Of a DNA stretch of 64,000 bases, positions 1 through 10,181 are shown one piece after another. The DNA lies in contig CAMXSH010000003.1 of assembly GCA_947246475.1 (NCBI GenBank), forward strand, positions 1 to 64,000, read 5' to 3'. The position numbers were made by a program, and so were the translations under genes. The DNA comes from an uncultured Roseburia sp. Its GTDB lineage: Bacteria > Bacillota > Clostridia > Lachnospirales > Lachnospiraceae. The first letter of the stretch is position 1. Each line of letters opens with the position of its first letter. The notes beneath the pieces are model-generated. The model was not told the origin of the DNA. It worked only from the letters and a program-made list of their open reading frames with translations, and did not search any database.

Positions 1-280
1 TTTTAATCATTTGTCGTAGAAGGCGAACGTCCATCACGAGGAACGTAGCGCTGCGGAGCAGAGCGGGAGTTCTGAGTGATGGTAGGGCTGAGGAGGCTGC
101 GAAGCAGCATCAGCCCGTTTTAATCATTTGTCGTAGAAGGCGAACGTCCATCACGAGGAACGTAGCGCTGCGAAGCAGAGCGGGAGTTCCGAGTGATGGT
201 AGGGCTGAGGAGGCTGCGAAGCAGCGGCGCTTGTTTAGCACGGACCGGAGCGGAAGCGTAGACCAGCCCGTTTTAATCAT
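1..280. repeat. Tandem structured repeat: two near-identical copies (period 117 bp) plus a start of a third
   Basis: ttttaatcatttgtcgtagaaggcgaacgtccatcacgaggaacgtagcgctgcg... begins at 1 and again at 118. ttttaatcat starts again at 271. Copies differ at a few positions, and the second has an extra ~36 bp tail. Confidence 0.9.
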
Positions 281-349
281 ATGTCAGCACTTGAAATCAA
301 ATTTTTGTAATTATTGATTGACATTTTTTGAAAAAGTAATTATTATATA

Positions 350-640
350 GGTTAAGAAAAAGACTTTGATGGGGACAGTAGCAGAGAGAAGAAAGTTGCA
401 GTGAGCCGTGGATAGTGGGAACGCGGTATGAGTATGCTTATGTGAAGATCACCCCTGAGTTGTGATGCCGAACGGGTTATCTAGTAGGCTGATCCGGATT
501 CCACCGTTATATGGAGATGATTCGGCGGTTATGGGTTCTCATGGCAGCCCGATCTTACAAAACAGGTGGTAATTATGACAGCTTTGGGGCTTTCATCCTT
601 TTTTGGGTGGAAGCCCTTTTGGGTCCATGGTGCTATCGCA
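350..640 (+). promoter_or_regulatory. T-box leader (Ile) upstream of ileS
   Basis: T-box motif aaaacaggtggtaattatgac (~558-579) followed by terminator hairpin gggctttcatcc-tttttt-gggtggaagccc-tttt (587-620). The TGGT would pair with an ACCA tRNA end. Candidate specifier ATC at 448-450 in gaagATCacccctgag. Located upstream of ileS. Confidence 0.85.
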
Positions 641-710
641 GACCTGGCGGCGCGAATCAGCAAAACAATAGAGCAAATTTGCAAGGAGGAGGTGTGAATA
701 AGAACTACTA

Positions 711-920
711 AGCTTTCAAAAAACGAAAGCTAAGAAGTTTTATGGCAGCAGAGCTGCCTATTTACACTGGTAGAATCCGCAGAGCGGATTCTACTCCACT
801 GATTCAAGTATTGTTTGTGCCGCCTGTGGCGGCATGTTTGGAAGAGTGAAAAAATATATTTTTCGCTCAGGAAGTTTGTGTGCACACGCCCAAACTTCTT
901 TATGCACAAAAAGCGTGTGC
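711..920 (+). other. Ladder of about seven consecutive short hairpins in the ileS leader
   Basis: Inverted repeats at 711-731, 744-758, 770-794, 818-834, 844-868, 871-898 and 904-920, read directly. Confidence 0.8.
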
Positions 921-935
921 GAATGGAGGACAAGA

Positions 936-3900
936 ATGTATGAGAAGGTTTCAACCGGTCTAAATTTTGTCGACCGGGAAAAGGAAGTAGAAAAGTTCTG
1001 GAAGGAACAAGATATTTTCAAAAAAAGTATCCAGCTCCGGGAGGGCTGTCCGACCTATATGTTTTATGATGGACCGCCGACAGCGAACGGAAAGCCCCAC
1101 ATTGGTCACGTGCTGACCCGTGTCATCAAGGATATGATCCCCAGATACCGTACGATGAAAGGGTTTCAGGTGCCCCGTAAAGCGGGCTGGGATACCCATG
1201 GTCTCCCGGTAGAACTGGAAGTGGAGAAGCTTCTTGGGCTGGACGGGAAGGAGCAGATCGAGGGCTATGGCCTTGATCCATTTATCACAAAATGTAAAGA
1301 ATCCGTATGGAAATACAAAGGAATGTGGGAAGATTTTTCTGGAGTTGTCGGTTTTTGGGCAGATATGGATGATCCATATGTAACCTACAATGATGACTTT
1401 ATCGAGTCCGAGTGGTGGGCACTGAAAGAGATCTGGGATAAAAAGCTGTTGTATAAAGGCTTTAAGATCGTTCCCTACTGTCCGCGCTGTGGGACGCCGC
1501 TGTCTTCTCATGAAGTTGCTCAGGGCTATAAGGCTGTGAAAGAGCGCTCTGCTGTCGTCCGTTTTAAAGTAGTAGGTGAAGACGCATATTTTCTCGCATG
1601 GACCACGACGCCCTGGACATTGCCGAGCAATGTGGCACTCTGTGTAAATCCAGACGAAACTTACTGTAAAGTCAAGGCAAATGACGGACATACGTATTAT
1701 ATGGCAGAGGCATTGTTGGACAATGTGCTTGGCGCTCTGGGAAATGAAGAGACAAAGGCATATGAAGTACTGGAGACCTTTAAGGGAACTGCCCTGGAGC
1801 GGAAAGAATATGAGCCGCTGTTTGATTATGCCAAGGGAATCTGTGAGAAACAAAAGAAAAAAGGATATTTTGTCACCTGTGACAGCTATGTTACCATGAC
1901 AGATGGTACCGGTATCGTACACATCGCACCAGCATTTGGTGAGGACGATGCCCAGGTGGGACGTAAGTACGACCTGCCTTTTGTACAGCTGGTAGACGGC
2001 AAAGGTGAGATGACAGAAGAGACCGACTACGCGGGGATGTTTGTAAAGGATGCAGATATGCCGATCCTAAAGGATCTTGAGAAGAAAGGACTGCTCTTTG
2101 ATGCTCCGAAGTTTGAGCATGATTATCCTTTCTGCTGGCGCTGCGACACACCTCTTATCTATTATGCGAGAGAGTCCTGGTACATCCGCATGAGTGAGGT
2201 TAAAGAAGATCTCATCCGCAATAACGATACCATCAACTGGATTCCGGAGTCCATTGGAAAGGGACGTTTCCAGAACTGGCTGGAAAATGTACAGGACTGG
2301 GCTGTATCAAGAAACCGTTACTGGGGTACCCCGTTGAATGTCTGGGAGTGCAGCTGCGGTCATATGGAATCCATAGGAAGCCGTGCTGAGCTGGCGGAGA
2401 AAAGTGGAGATCCAGAGGCGGCGAAGGTTGAGCTTCACCGTCCTTATATCGATGAGGTGACGATTCCGTGTCCACACTGTGGCGGGACCATGCACCGTGT
2501 GCCAGAAGTGATCGACTGCTGGTTTGACTCCGGGGCGATGCCTTTTGCCCAGCATCACTATCCATTTGAAAATAAAGAGCTCTTTGAAAAACAGTTCCCG
2601 GCTCAGTTTATCTCTGAGGCAGTGGATCAGACCAGGGGATGGTTCTATACGCTGCTGGCAGAATCTACGCTGCTGTTCAATAAGGCGCCTTATGAAAATG
2701 TAATCGTTTTAGGACATGTGCAGGATGAAAATGGCCAGAAGATGAGCAAGAGTAAGGGAAATGCCATCGATCCGATGGAAGCGCTGACACAGTATGGCGC
2801 CGATGCCATCCGCTGGTATTTTTATGTGAATTCTGCTCCTTGGCTGCCGAACCGTTTTCATGGTAAAGCTGTTGTAGAAGGCCAGCGCAAATTCATGGGC
2901 ACCCTTTGGAATACTTATGCATTTTTTGTGCTCTATGCTAATATAGATAAATTTGATGCTTCAAAATACACACTGGAATATGATAAATTGTCCGTAATGG
3001 ATAAATGGCTGCTCAGCAGGCTCAACACCGTAGTGGGAGAGGTGGATGAAAATCTTACCGGATACCGGATACCGGAGACGGCGAGAGCCCTGCAGGAGTT
3101 TGTGGATGATATGAGCAACTGGTATGTGCGCCGATGCCGTGAGCGCTTCTGGGCAAAAGGAATGGAGCAGGACAAGATCAGTGCATATATGACATTGTAC
3201 ACAGCCCTTGTGACTATCAGTAAAGCAGCGGCGCCGATGATTCCATTTATGACAGAGAGCATTTACCGTAATCTGGTGTGCAGTGTAGACAAAAATGCTC
3301 CGGAAAGCATCCATCTCTGTGATTTTCCGGAAGTAAATACAGCCTTTATCGACAAAGATCTGGAGAAAAAGATGGATGAGATCCTGCAGATCGTCGTTCT
3401 TGGGCGCGCCTGCCGGAACGAGGCAAACATCAAGAACCGTCAGCCCATCGGAAAGCTGTATGTGAAAGCAGAAGGAGAACTCTCTGATTTTTACTGCGAC
3501 ATCATCTCCGATGAGCTGAATGTCAAAGAGGTGGTATTTACTACCGATGTGAGAGATTTTACCACATATACCTTTAAACCACAGCTCCGCACCCTCGGTA
3601 AGAGATTTGGCAGCCGTCTGAATGCACTGAAAGAAGTACTTTCCGGACTGGACGGAAACCAGGCTATGGATGAGCTGAACGAAAAAGGCGAGATCACGGT
3701 AAAAGTTGAGGGGACAGATGAGGTTCTGGCGAAGGATGACCTGCTGATCGAATCTGCCCAGATGGAAGGTTATGTATCCCAGGAAGATCACGGCATTACT
3801 GTGGTGATCGATACCCATCTGACGGAGGAGCTGATCGAAGAAGGATTTGTCCGCGAGATCATAAGCAAGATTCAAAACATGCGGAAAGACTCAGACTTTA

Positions 3901-4094
3901 AAGTGATGGATCTGATCGAGGTTTATATGGTGGGCAGTGACAGGATCACCGACGTCATCGTTCGGAATGCCGAGCAGATCAAAGCAGAAGTGCTCGCTGA
4001 TAAGATCATTATCGGAGACATGCAGGGACATACAACAGAGTGGACCATCAACGGCGAGGATGCTACTTTTGGCGTGGCAAAAATTTCTTTCTAG
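936..4094 (+). CDS. ileS: Isoleucine-tRNA ligase (true start probably ATG 936; the ORF is open from 834)
   Basis: GPPTANGKPHIGHVLTRVIKD (HIGH), KMSKSKGNAIDP (KMSKS). Upstream T-box. RBS ggagga at 925-930. Confidence 0.97.
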   Translation: MYEKVSTGLNFVDREKEVEKFWKEQDIFKKSIQLREGCPTYMFYDGPPTANGKPHIGHVLTRVIKDMIPRYRTMKGFQVPRKAGWDTHGLPVELEVEKLLGLDGKEQIEGYGLDPFITKCKESVWKYKGMWEDFSGVVGFWADMDDPYVTYNDDFIESEWWALKEIWDKKLLYKGFKIVPYCPRCGTPLSSHEVAQGYKAVKERSAVVRFKVVGEDAYFLAWTTTPWTLPSNVALCVNPDETYCKVKANDGHTYYMAEALLDNVLGALGNEETKAYEVLETFKGTALERKEYEPLFDYAKGICEKQKKKGYFVTCDSYVTMTDGTGIVHIAPAFGEDDAQVGRKYDLPFVQLVDGKGEMTEETDYAGMFVKDADMPILKDLEKKGLLFDAPKFEHDYPFCWRCDTPLIYYARESWYIRMSEVKEDLIRNNDTINWIPESIGKGRFQNWLENVQDWAVSRNRYWGTPLNVWECSCGHMESIGSRAELAEKSGDPEAAKVELHRPYIDEVTIPCPHCGGTMHRVPEVIDCWFDSGAMPFAQHHYPFENKELFEKQFPAQFISEAVDQTRGWFYTLLAESTLLFNKAPYENVIVLGHVQDENGQKMSKSKGNAIDPMEALTQYGADAIRWYFYVNSAPWLPNRFHGKAVVEGQRKFMGTLWNTYAFFVLYANIDKFDASKYTLEYDKLSVMDKWLLSRLNTVVGEVDENLTGYRIPETARALQEFVDDMSNWYVRRCRERFWAKGMEQDKISAYMTLYTALVTISKAAAPMIPFMTESIYRNLVCSVDKNAPESIHLCDFPEVNTAFIDKDLEKKMDEILQIVVLGRACRNEANIKNRQPIGKLYVKAEGELSDFYCDIISDELNVKEVVFTTDVRDFTTYTFKPQLRTLGKRFGSRLNALKEVLSGLDGNQAMDELNEKGEITVKVEGTDEVLAKDDLLIESAQMEGYVSQEDHGITVVIDTHLTEELIEEGFVREIISKIQNMRKDSDFKVMDLIEVYMVGSDRITDVIVRNAEQIKAEVLADKIIIGDMQGHTTEWTINGEDATFGVAKISF

Positions 4095-4127
4095 GGAAGA
4101 AATTGTTATATAGATATCAAAAGGAAA

Positions 4128-6593
4128 GTGAGGAAGAATATGAATTTTTTAAATGAACACGATAAAAAAGCTCATTTGAAACAGGACATTGAGAATTACA
4201 TGAAACTGCTGTTCCGTAAGCCGGTGGAAAATGCTACCAGCCAGCAGTTGTTTCAGGCGGTTGCCTATGCGGTAAAGGATATTGTCGTAGATGACTGGCT
4301 TGAGACCCATAAGCAGTATGAGGAAAAGGATGTCAAAACGGTTTATTATCTGTCCATGGAATTTCTCATGGGCCGCGCCCTGGGAAACATGATCATTAAT
4401 CTCAAGCAGGATAAGGTTGTGCGGGAGGTTCTGGAGGAACTGGGTGTGGATCTGGACGTTCTTGAAGACGAAGAACCAGATGCGGCATTGGGAAATGGCG
4501 GTCTGGGAAGACTGGCTGCCTGTTTCCTGGAATCACTGTCTACTCTTGGATATCCGGCATATGGCTGTGGTATCCGCTACAAATACGGTATGTTTATGCA
4601 GAAGATCGAGGATGGTTTCCAGATCGAGGCGCCGGACGACTGGTTAAAGGATGGCAACCCATTTGAGATGAAGCGTCCAGAATATTCTACGGAGGTCAAA
4701 TTTGGAGGTCATGTGGCTGTCCGTAAGGATGCCAGCGGACGTGACTGCTATGTGCAGGAGAATTACCAGTCCGTAAAAGCGGTTCCTTATGACATTCCTG
4801 TTGTCGGATACGGCAACCGCATCGTCAATACCCTTCGTATCTGGGATGCCGAGGCCATCAATACCTTTAACCTGGATTCCTTTGACAAAGGAGACTACCA
4901 GAAGGCTGTGGAGCAGCAGAACCTTGCCCGTACAATTTGTGAGGTTCTCTATCCCAACGACAACCATATCGCGGGAAAAGAGTTGAGACTGAAACAGCAG
5001 TATTTCTTTGTTTCTGCCAGTGTACAGAGGGCAGTTGCAAAATATATGGAGAAGCATGACGACATTCACGGTCTGCCGGAAAAGGTATGTTTCCAGCTGA
5101 ATGATACCCACCCGACAGTGACAGTTCCTGAACTTATGCGTATTCTTCTGGATGAGTACTTCCTGGAGTGGGAGGATGCCTGGGAGATCACCACAAAGAC
5201 CTGTGCCTATACAAACCATACCATCATGTCAGAGGCATTGGAAAAATGGCCCATCGACCTGTTTTCCAGACTTCTTCCGAGAATCTACCAGATCACGGAA
5301 GAGATCAACCGTCGGTTCCAGAATGAGATCGCGGAGAAATATCCAGGCAATTTTGATAAAGTAAAGAAAATGGCGATCATCTATGACGGTCAGGTAAAAA
5401 TGGCACATCTTGCTATTTCTGCCGGTTTTTCTGTCAACGGTGTGGCAAGGCTCCATACGGAGATTCTGAAGAATCAGGAGCTTAAAGATTTCTATGAGAT
5501 GATGCCAGAGAAATTCAACAATAAGACAAATGGTATTACCCAGAGACGTTTCCTGCTTCACGGAAACCCGCTGCTGGCAAGCTGGGTAACGGAGAAGATC
5601 GGGCAGGGCTGGATCAAAGATCTGGCGCAGCTGGATAAGCTGACCCCCTATGCTGAGGATGCCAGGGCAAAACAGCAGTTTATGGATATCAAACACCAGA
5701 ACAAGATCCGTCTCGCTAAATATATCAAAGAGCATAATGGTGTGGACGTAGATCCGAAATCCATCTTTGATGTTCAGGTGAAACGACTGCATGAGTATAA
5801 GCGCCAGCTTCTCAACATCCTTCATGTGATGTATCTGTACAACCAGCTCAAGGAAAATCCGGAGCTGGATATGGTGTCTCATACCTTTATTTTTGGTGCC
5901 AAGGCATCTGCAGGATATCGTCGTGCCAAGGCGATCATCAAGCTGATCAACAGTGTGGCAGAAGTAGTAAATAACGATACTTCCATCAAAGGAAAAATCA
6001 AGGTGGTATTTATTGAAAACTATCGTGTCAGCAACGCTGAGATCATCTTTGCGGCAGCCGACGTCTCCGAGCAGATTTCGACGGCAAGTAAAGAAGCTTC
6101 CGGTACCGGAAATATGAAGTTTATGCTGAATGGTGCTCCGACTCTTGGAACCATGGACGGTGCCAATGTGGAGATCGTTGAAGAGGTTGGAGAGGAAAAT
6201 GCCTTTATTTTCGGTCTCTCTTCTCAGGAAGTTATCGATTTTGAGCACAATGATAAATATAAACCAAGAGAGATTTACAACACAGACCAGGATATCCGCA
6301 AAGTTGTTGACCAGCTGGTAGACGGTACCTACGGTGATCCAGAGCTGTTCCGTGAGCTCTATTCCTCCCTTTTGGATTCCAATGGATACGAGCGGGCTGA
6401 CCAGTACTTTATCCTGAAAGATTTCCGCTCCTATGCAGAGGCGCAGAAGAAGGTGGACGCAGCATACCGCGACAAAGAAGCCTGGGCAAAGATGGCACTT
6501 CTCAATGTCGCAAAATGTGGAAAGTTCTCCTCAGACCGCACCATCGAGGAGTATGCAAAAGAGATCTGGAAGCTGGAAAAGGTGACATTATAA
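4128..6593 (+). CDS. glgP: Glycogen/starch/alpha-glucan phosphorylase (start GTG 4128 or ATG 4140)
   Basis: YYLSMEFLMGRALGNMIINL, GNGGLGRLAACFLESL, KRLHEYKRQLLNILH, EASGTGNMKFMLNGAPTLGTMDGANVEI. Confidence 0.97.
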   Translation: MRKNMNFLNEHDKKAHLKQDIENYMKLLFRKPVENATSQQLFQAVAYAVKDIVVDDWLETHKQYEEKDVKTVYYLSMEFLMGRALGNMIINLKQDKVVREVLEELGVDLDVLEDEEPDAALGNGGLGRLAACFLESLSTLGYPAYGCGIRYKYGMFMQKIEDGFQIEAPDDWLKDGNPFEMKRPEYSTEVKFGGHVAVRKDASGRDCYVQENYQSVKAVPYDIPVVGYGNRIVNTLRIWDAEAINTFNLDSFDKGDYQKAVEQQNLARTICEVLYPNDNHIAGKELRLKQQYFFVSASVQRAVAKYMEKHDDIHGLPEKVCFQLNDTHPTVTVPELMRILLDEYFLEWEDAWEITTKTCAYTNHTIMSEALEKWPIDLFSRLLPRIYQITEEINRRFQNEIAEKYPGNFDKVKKMAIIYDGQVKMAHLAISAGFSVNGVARLHTEILKNQELKDFYEMMPEKFNNKTNGITQRRFLLHGNPLLASWVTEKIGQGWIKDLAQLDKLTPYAEDARAKQQFMDIKHQNKIRLAKYIKEHNGVDVDPKSIFDVQVKRLHEYKRQLLNILHVMYLYNQLKENPELDMVSHTFIFGAKASAGYRRAKAIIKLINSVAEVVNNDTSIKGKIKVVFIENYRVSNAEIIFAAADVSEQISTASKEASGTGNMKFMLNGAPTLGTMDGANVEIVEEVGEENAFIFGLSSQEVIDFEHNDKYKPREIYNTDQDIRKVVDQLVDGTYGDPELFRELYSSLLDSNGYERADQYFILKDFRSYAEAQKKVDAAYRDKEAWAKMALLNVAKCGKFSSDRTIEEYAKEIWKLEKVTL

Positions 6594-6617
6594 ATATAGA
6601 TTGACAGGTTTTTCAAG

Positions 6618-6670
6618 ATCCCAAAGCCATAGAGCAGAGATGATAACTGTTTTGTGGTTTTGGGGTTTTT
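6618..6670 (+). terminator. Putative rho-independent terminator after glgP
   Basis: atcccaaagcca ... tggttttggggt followed by ttttt; stem with G-U pairs. Confidence 0.55.
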
Positions 6671-7065
6671 GTGTGTTTATATATGTTAAAAAGCATTTTT
6701 TCTTTTGCTGGATGCCTGAAGTATTCAACTTGACGTCTAAGGTTTCTTAAGAGGAGCTAAGCGACTTAGAAAAATGTAAGAAAATAGCTTTTATTCGTTT
6801 GATTTAGTGACTCTAACTGAAGTAGTTTCATATAAAGCCTGAATTTTAGACACCAAATGACATACTTCGCACATAAGGGATTGAAAAGAGTATAGATCTG
6901 TGACATGATACAGATATAATTGATTTGATTTTGTGCTTATCTAGAGAATGATAACAGCCAGACAAAGGAATTTTAGGAAGATGTCCACTGGAAAATGCTG
7001 AAATAATCGCTGGAAGTAGAAAATAGAGATAGAAAAACTAAGATTTATTGAGGAAGGTAAACATC

Positions 7066-8868
7066 GTGAAGCGGATGGTAAAAATATCAGAGTTCTTACA
7101 AATGATTTGTTATTGTATAAAAATATTATGGAATACCTCAAAAAGATATTTTGTGACATGTATGATTTTAAATATTGCCTCTCTTGTGATACCCTTTGTT
7201 GTAATCGCCGTTACCAGGCAGTTGATAAATTTCCTTGCGGAGAACAGCGCAGCGTCTGATGCAGTCATACAGACTTTTATAATGCTGTCAATATTGCTAT
7301 TGGGATGTAATATACTCAGCAAAGCCATTGAAACGGCGAATACTTACTATATGGGACTGCACCAGGACATAATGGAGACTAAAACGAAGCAGCTTATTAT
7401 GGAAAAGGCTGTGGAGCTGGATTTATCATATTTTGACTCCGCTGAATTTTATAATGAGATGCAGGATGCAAATGCGAACAGTTCTCTTATAACATTTTCT
7501 GCATTTCGTGCAATAGAGTTTATCCGATATTTTATTCAGTTTTTGGTTGCATTTTTATATTTGTTCCAGTTTAATTTTATCTTGCCCATTATTTTTGTGT
7601 TTGCAGTCATCCCATATACGATCGTGGACATTAAGCAGGTAGCAGAGATCTATGGATTCCAGAGGAAGTATATGGCAGAAGAGCGGAAGATGCAATATGC
7701 GGCGGATGTGCTTCTGTCGCGGGAGTTTGCCAAGGATGTTAGGATATACAATATCGCTTCTTTTATTAGTGAGAAATTCCTTGGTATTTGGAAAATGCTG
7801 TTTTCAAAAAAGAAAAAAATTTCTCTGCGCTACACGAGGCTTCTTCTGGCACTTCTGACTCTGCCTGAAATCGTTGCGGCATCGTTTTTGTTCTTCCTCG
7901 GGCTGTCTGTAATTGAAGGCGGACATTCCATTGGGGATTTTACATATTTGCAAGGGCTCATGGGGCAGATTTTGGGGAGCATGTATATGGTGATTTCCAG
8001 TTACACGCAGCTGATGGATGGCAAGATACGCATACAAAATTTTCGGAAATTCTTGGGGTTCCAGAATAAAGTGTGTTCAGATGGGATGCTGCCGCTTGTG
8101 GAAGATTCTTTTTCCATTGAGTTTCGTGATGTCAGTTTTCGGTATGGAGATGACCTTCCCTGGATTCTTAAGAATGTCAGTTTTTTTTTCCATAGTAAGC
8201 AGAAGATTGCTTTCGTTGGAGTAAATGGGAGCGGTAAGACGACCATTGTGAAGCTACTGCTCCGTTTTTATGAGCCGATAGAGGGACAAATTCTGGTGAA
8301 TGGAAAAGACGTAAGGCAATATGAGCTTGACAGCTTCCGCAGCCATTTTAGCACGGTCTTCCAAGACTATAGTAATTATGCTTTTACGGTAAAGGAGTCG
8401 GTGTCTCTGTCTGATATCGGCAGGGAAGATGATGGGAACAGGGTTATGGAGGCTTTGCGGCAGAGCGGGGCGGATTCCTTTACGGTCGATTTCCCGTATG
8501 GAGTGGATACTTATCTGACCAGAAGTTATGAGGAAAACGGGCAGGAACTATCTGGTGGACAGTGGCAGAAGATGGCGCTTGCACGTGCATTCTTCCGCGA
8601 GGCGGATATTTATATACTAGATGAGCCATCCGCTTCTTTGGATGCCAAGTCGGAAGATGAAGTGTTTGGGATGTTCCATGAGATGTACGAGGGGAAAGGA
8701 GCCGTCCTAATATCACACCGTCTATCCAATGTGCATTTGTCGGATTTGATATTTGTCCTGGACAATGGTTCCTTGGTTGAAAAGGGGACACATGGAGAAC
8801 TGATGACAGAAGATGGGGTGTATGCGCAAATGTACCGCCTGCAGGCTGAAAAATATCATTTTGCGTAA
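7066..8868 (+). CDS. ABC transporter, fused permease/ATPase, no C39 peptidase domain (RiPP cluster exporter); GTG 7066 start favoured
   Basis: N-terminal membrane helices, VNGSGKTTIVKLLLRFYEP (Walker A), ELSGGQWQKMALARAFFREADIYILDEPSASLD (signature/Walker B). RBS aggaagg at 7051-7057. Confidence 0.9.
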   Translation: MKRMVKISEFLQMICYCIKILWNTSKRYFVTCMILNIASLVIPFVVIAVTRQLINFLAENSAASDAVIQTFIMLSILLLGCNILSKAIETANTYYMGLHQDIMETKTKQLIMEKAVELDLSYFDSAEFYNEMQDANANSSLITFSAFRAIEFIRYFIQFLVAFLYLFQFNFILPIIFVFAVIPYTIVDIKQVAEIYGFQRKYMAEERKMQYAADVLLSREFAKDVRIYNIASFISEKFLGIWKMLFSKKKKISLRYTRLLLALLTLPEIVAASFLFFLGLSVIEGGHSIGDFTYLQGLMGQILGSMYMVISSYTQLMDGKIRIQNFRKFLGFQNKVCSDGMLPLVEDSFSIEFRDVSFRYGDDLPWILKNVSFFFHSKQKIAFVGVNGSGKTTIVKLLLRFYEPIEGQILVNGKDVRQYELDSFRSHFSTVFQDYSNYAFTVKESVSLSDIGREDDGNRVMEALRQSGADSFTVDFPYGVDTYLTRSYEENGQELSGGQWQKMALARAFFREADIYILDEPSASLDAKSEDEVFGMFHEMYEGKGAVLISHRLSNVHLSDLIFVLDNGSLVEKGTHGELMTEDGVYAQMYRLQAEKYHFA

Positions 8869-8945
8869 TACTTAGATGGAAATACCGTTTTATAGACGGT
8901 AGGATATATATTGATTAATGCTATGGGAAATGAGGAGGTTTTCAT

Positions 8946-10076
8946 ATTTCTAAAAAATATATTCGTATGGCAGTTTTGGATGATGGGGTGCATCCGCAGG
9001 CTTGCCCGCTGACAGGAAGCTTTTTGATCAATGATGATTTGAAGGTCACTGCATTAAAGGAAGTAGATGTTTCACCATGCAGCCATGGCTCCATGTGTGC
9101 TCGCATTGTGGGACGGTATACGGGGCTGGATGATGTGGAGGTATTCAGCATACAAATTTTGCAGGGGGATACCTGGCGGGGGAATATAGGAAGGCTATTA
9201 GAGGCATTTAAGTTATGTGTTTCCTTGGATATCCGTTTAATTCACCTTAGTGTTGGCACATATATGTATGAGGATTTTACAAAATTGGAAAAAGCTGTGA
9301 GTCGGTTATTGGATTCCGACCGGCTTTTGGTGGCAGCCACGGGCAACCAGGGAACAGTCACATATCCTGCTTATCTGCCTGGGGTCATTGGGGTAAAGTG
9401 TCATCCGGGTCTTGTGAATAATGAATATATCTATTGTTATGACCCGTTTACAAGGATTCATTTTCAGGCTTCTGCCAGGCACAGGTTGATGATAGAGGGG
9501 CAGGAAATGGAAACACCAGCATCAAACAGTTATGCGACGCCACTGGTTACGGCGAAAGCGCTTTCTTATCTTAAAGGAAATCCAGAATTAGAAAGGAATG
9601 AGATACTGCGTTTGCTGACAGGGGATGCTGGTAGTGGAAAAATGCTGGGAGATAGCGGAATAAGGGATCATCCTCCAGTAGAGATTCCAGTGGTCTTGCT
9701 GAGTGGGTTTTCAATTGAGAGACTGTCTGGATTGATGGGATTTTTGAAAGTGTGCCTGCAGCGGGATGATTATGATGTAAGGACAGCTACTAATCTGTCT
9801 GGGGAGCGCCCATGGTATGAAACCGTCTTGCCAGATTCAGCAGATTTAGATTTTTTTTCGGCCCGGATGGCATGGTATTTTTCCTGTGAAATTATTTTGC
9901 TGGGCAGTGCTTCTTATATTCCACCCGACAGATATGGGAATGTCAGCTTGTGGATTTATGGGGATAGGGGTGTGGATTTTTCCAAAGAAAATGTTGTTGC
10001 AGATGGACAGGTTTTGGCAGTGTTTGGGTTATCGGACATTGAAATATATAAATCTATGTTAGCTATGCTGACATAA
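8946..10076 (+). CDS. Subtilase-like (S8) serine protease with extra C-terminal domain; ORF track starts at ATG 8967, possible ATT start at 8946
   Basis: AVLDDGV (Asp), CSHGSMCARIVG (His), AATGNQGT (oxyanion Asn), ASNSYATPLVTAKAL (Ser). No signal peptide visible. gaggagg at 8932-8938. Confidence 0.8.
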   Translation: MSKKYIRMAVLDDGVHPQACPLTGSFLINDDLKVTALKEVDVSPCSHGSMCARIVGRYTGLDDVEVFSIQILQGDTWRGNIGRLLEAFKLCVSLDIRLIHLSVGTYMYEDFTKLEKAVSRLLDSDRLLVAATGNQGTVTYPAYLPGVIGVKCHPGLVNNEYIYCYDPFTRIHFQASARHRLMIEGQEMETPASNSYATPLVTAKALSYLKGNPELERNEILRLLTGDAGSGKMLGDSGIRDHPPVEIPVVLLSGFSIERLSGLMGFLKVCLQRDDYDVRTATNLSGERPWYETVLPDSADLDFFSARMAWYFSCEIILLGSASYIPPDRYGNVSLWIYGDRGVDFSKENVVADGQVLAVFGLSDIEIYKSMLAMLT

Positions 10077-10181
10077 ATGATATTTGATGCTAAATCATAC
10101 AGTAGCAATGGGTGGCCACATGGCTAAAGTGTATGTTTTGCATAAAGTAACACAGAAAATAATCAGAGAGGAGGATGTCAA

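Noticed and set aside
1-280. Possible CRISPR array or rRNA/tRNA fragment
   Set aside because: Long repeat units without spacers; no tRNA or rRNA signatures recognised.
511-711. 66-aa ORF upstream of ileS
   Set aside because: Overlaps the T-box antiterminator/terminator; not a credible gene.
834-935. N-terminal extension of IleS
   Set aside because: Encoded by the hairpin ladder; the conserved protein begins at MYEKV (936) with a proper RBS.
960-1922. 320-aa antisense ORF in ileS
   Set aside because: Fully antisense to a conserved gene; no recognisable motifs.
5229-6248. 339-aa antisense ORF in glgP
   Set aside because: Antisense shadow of a conserved coding region.
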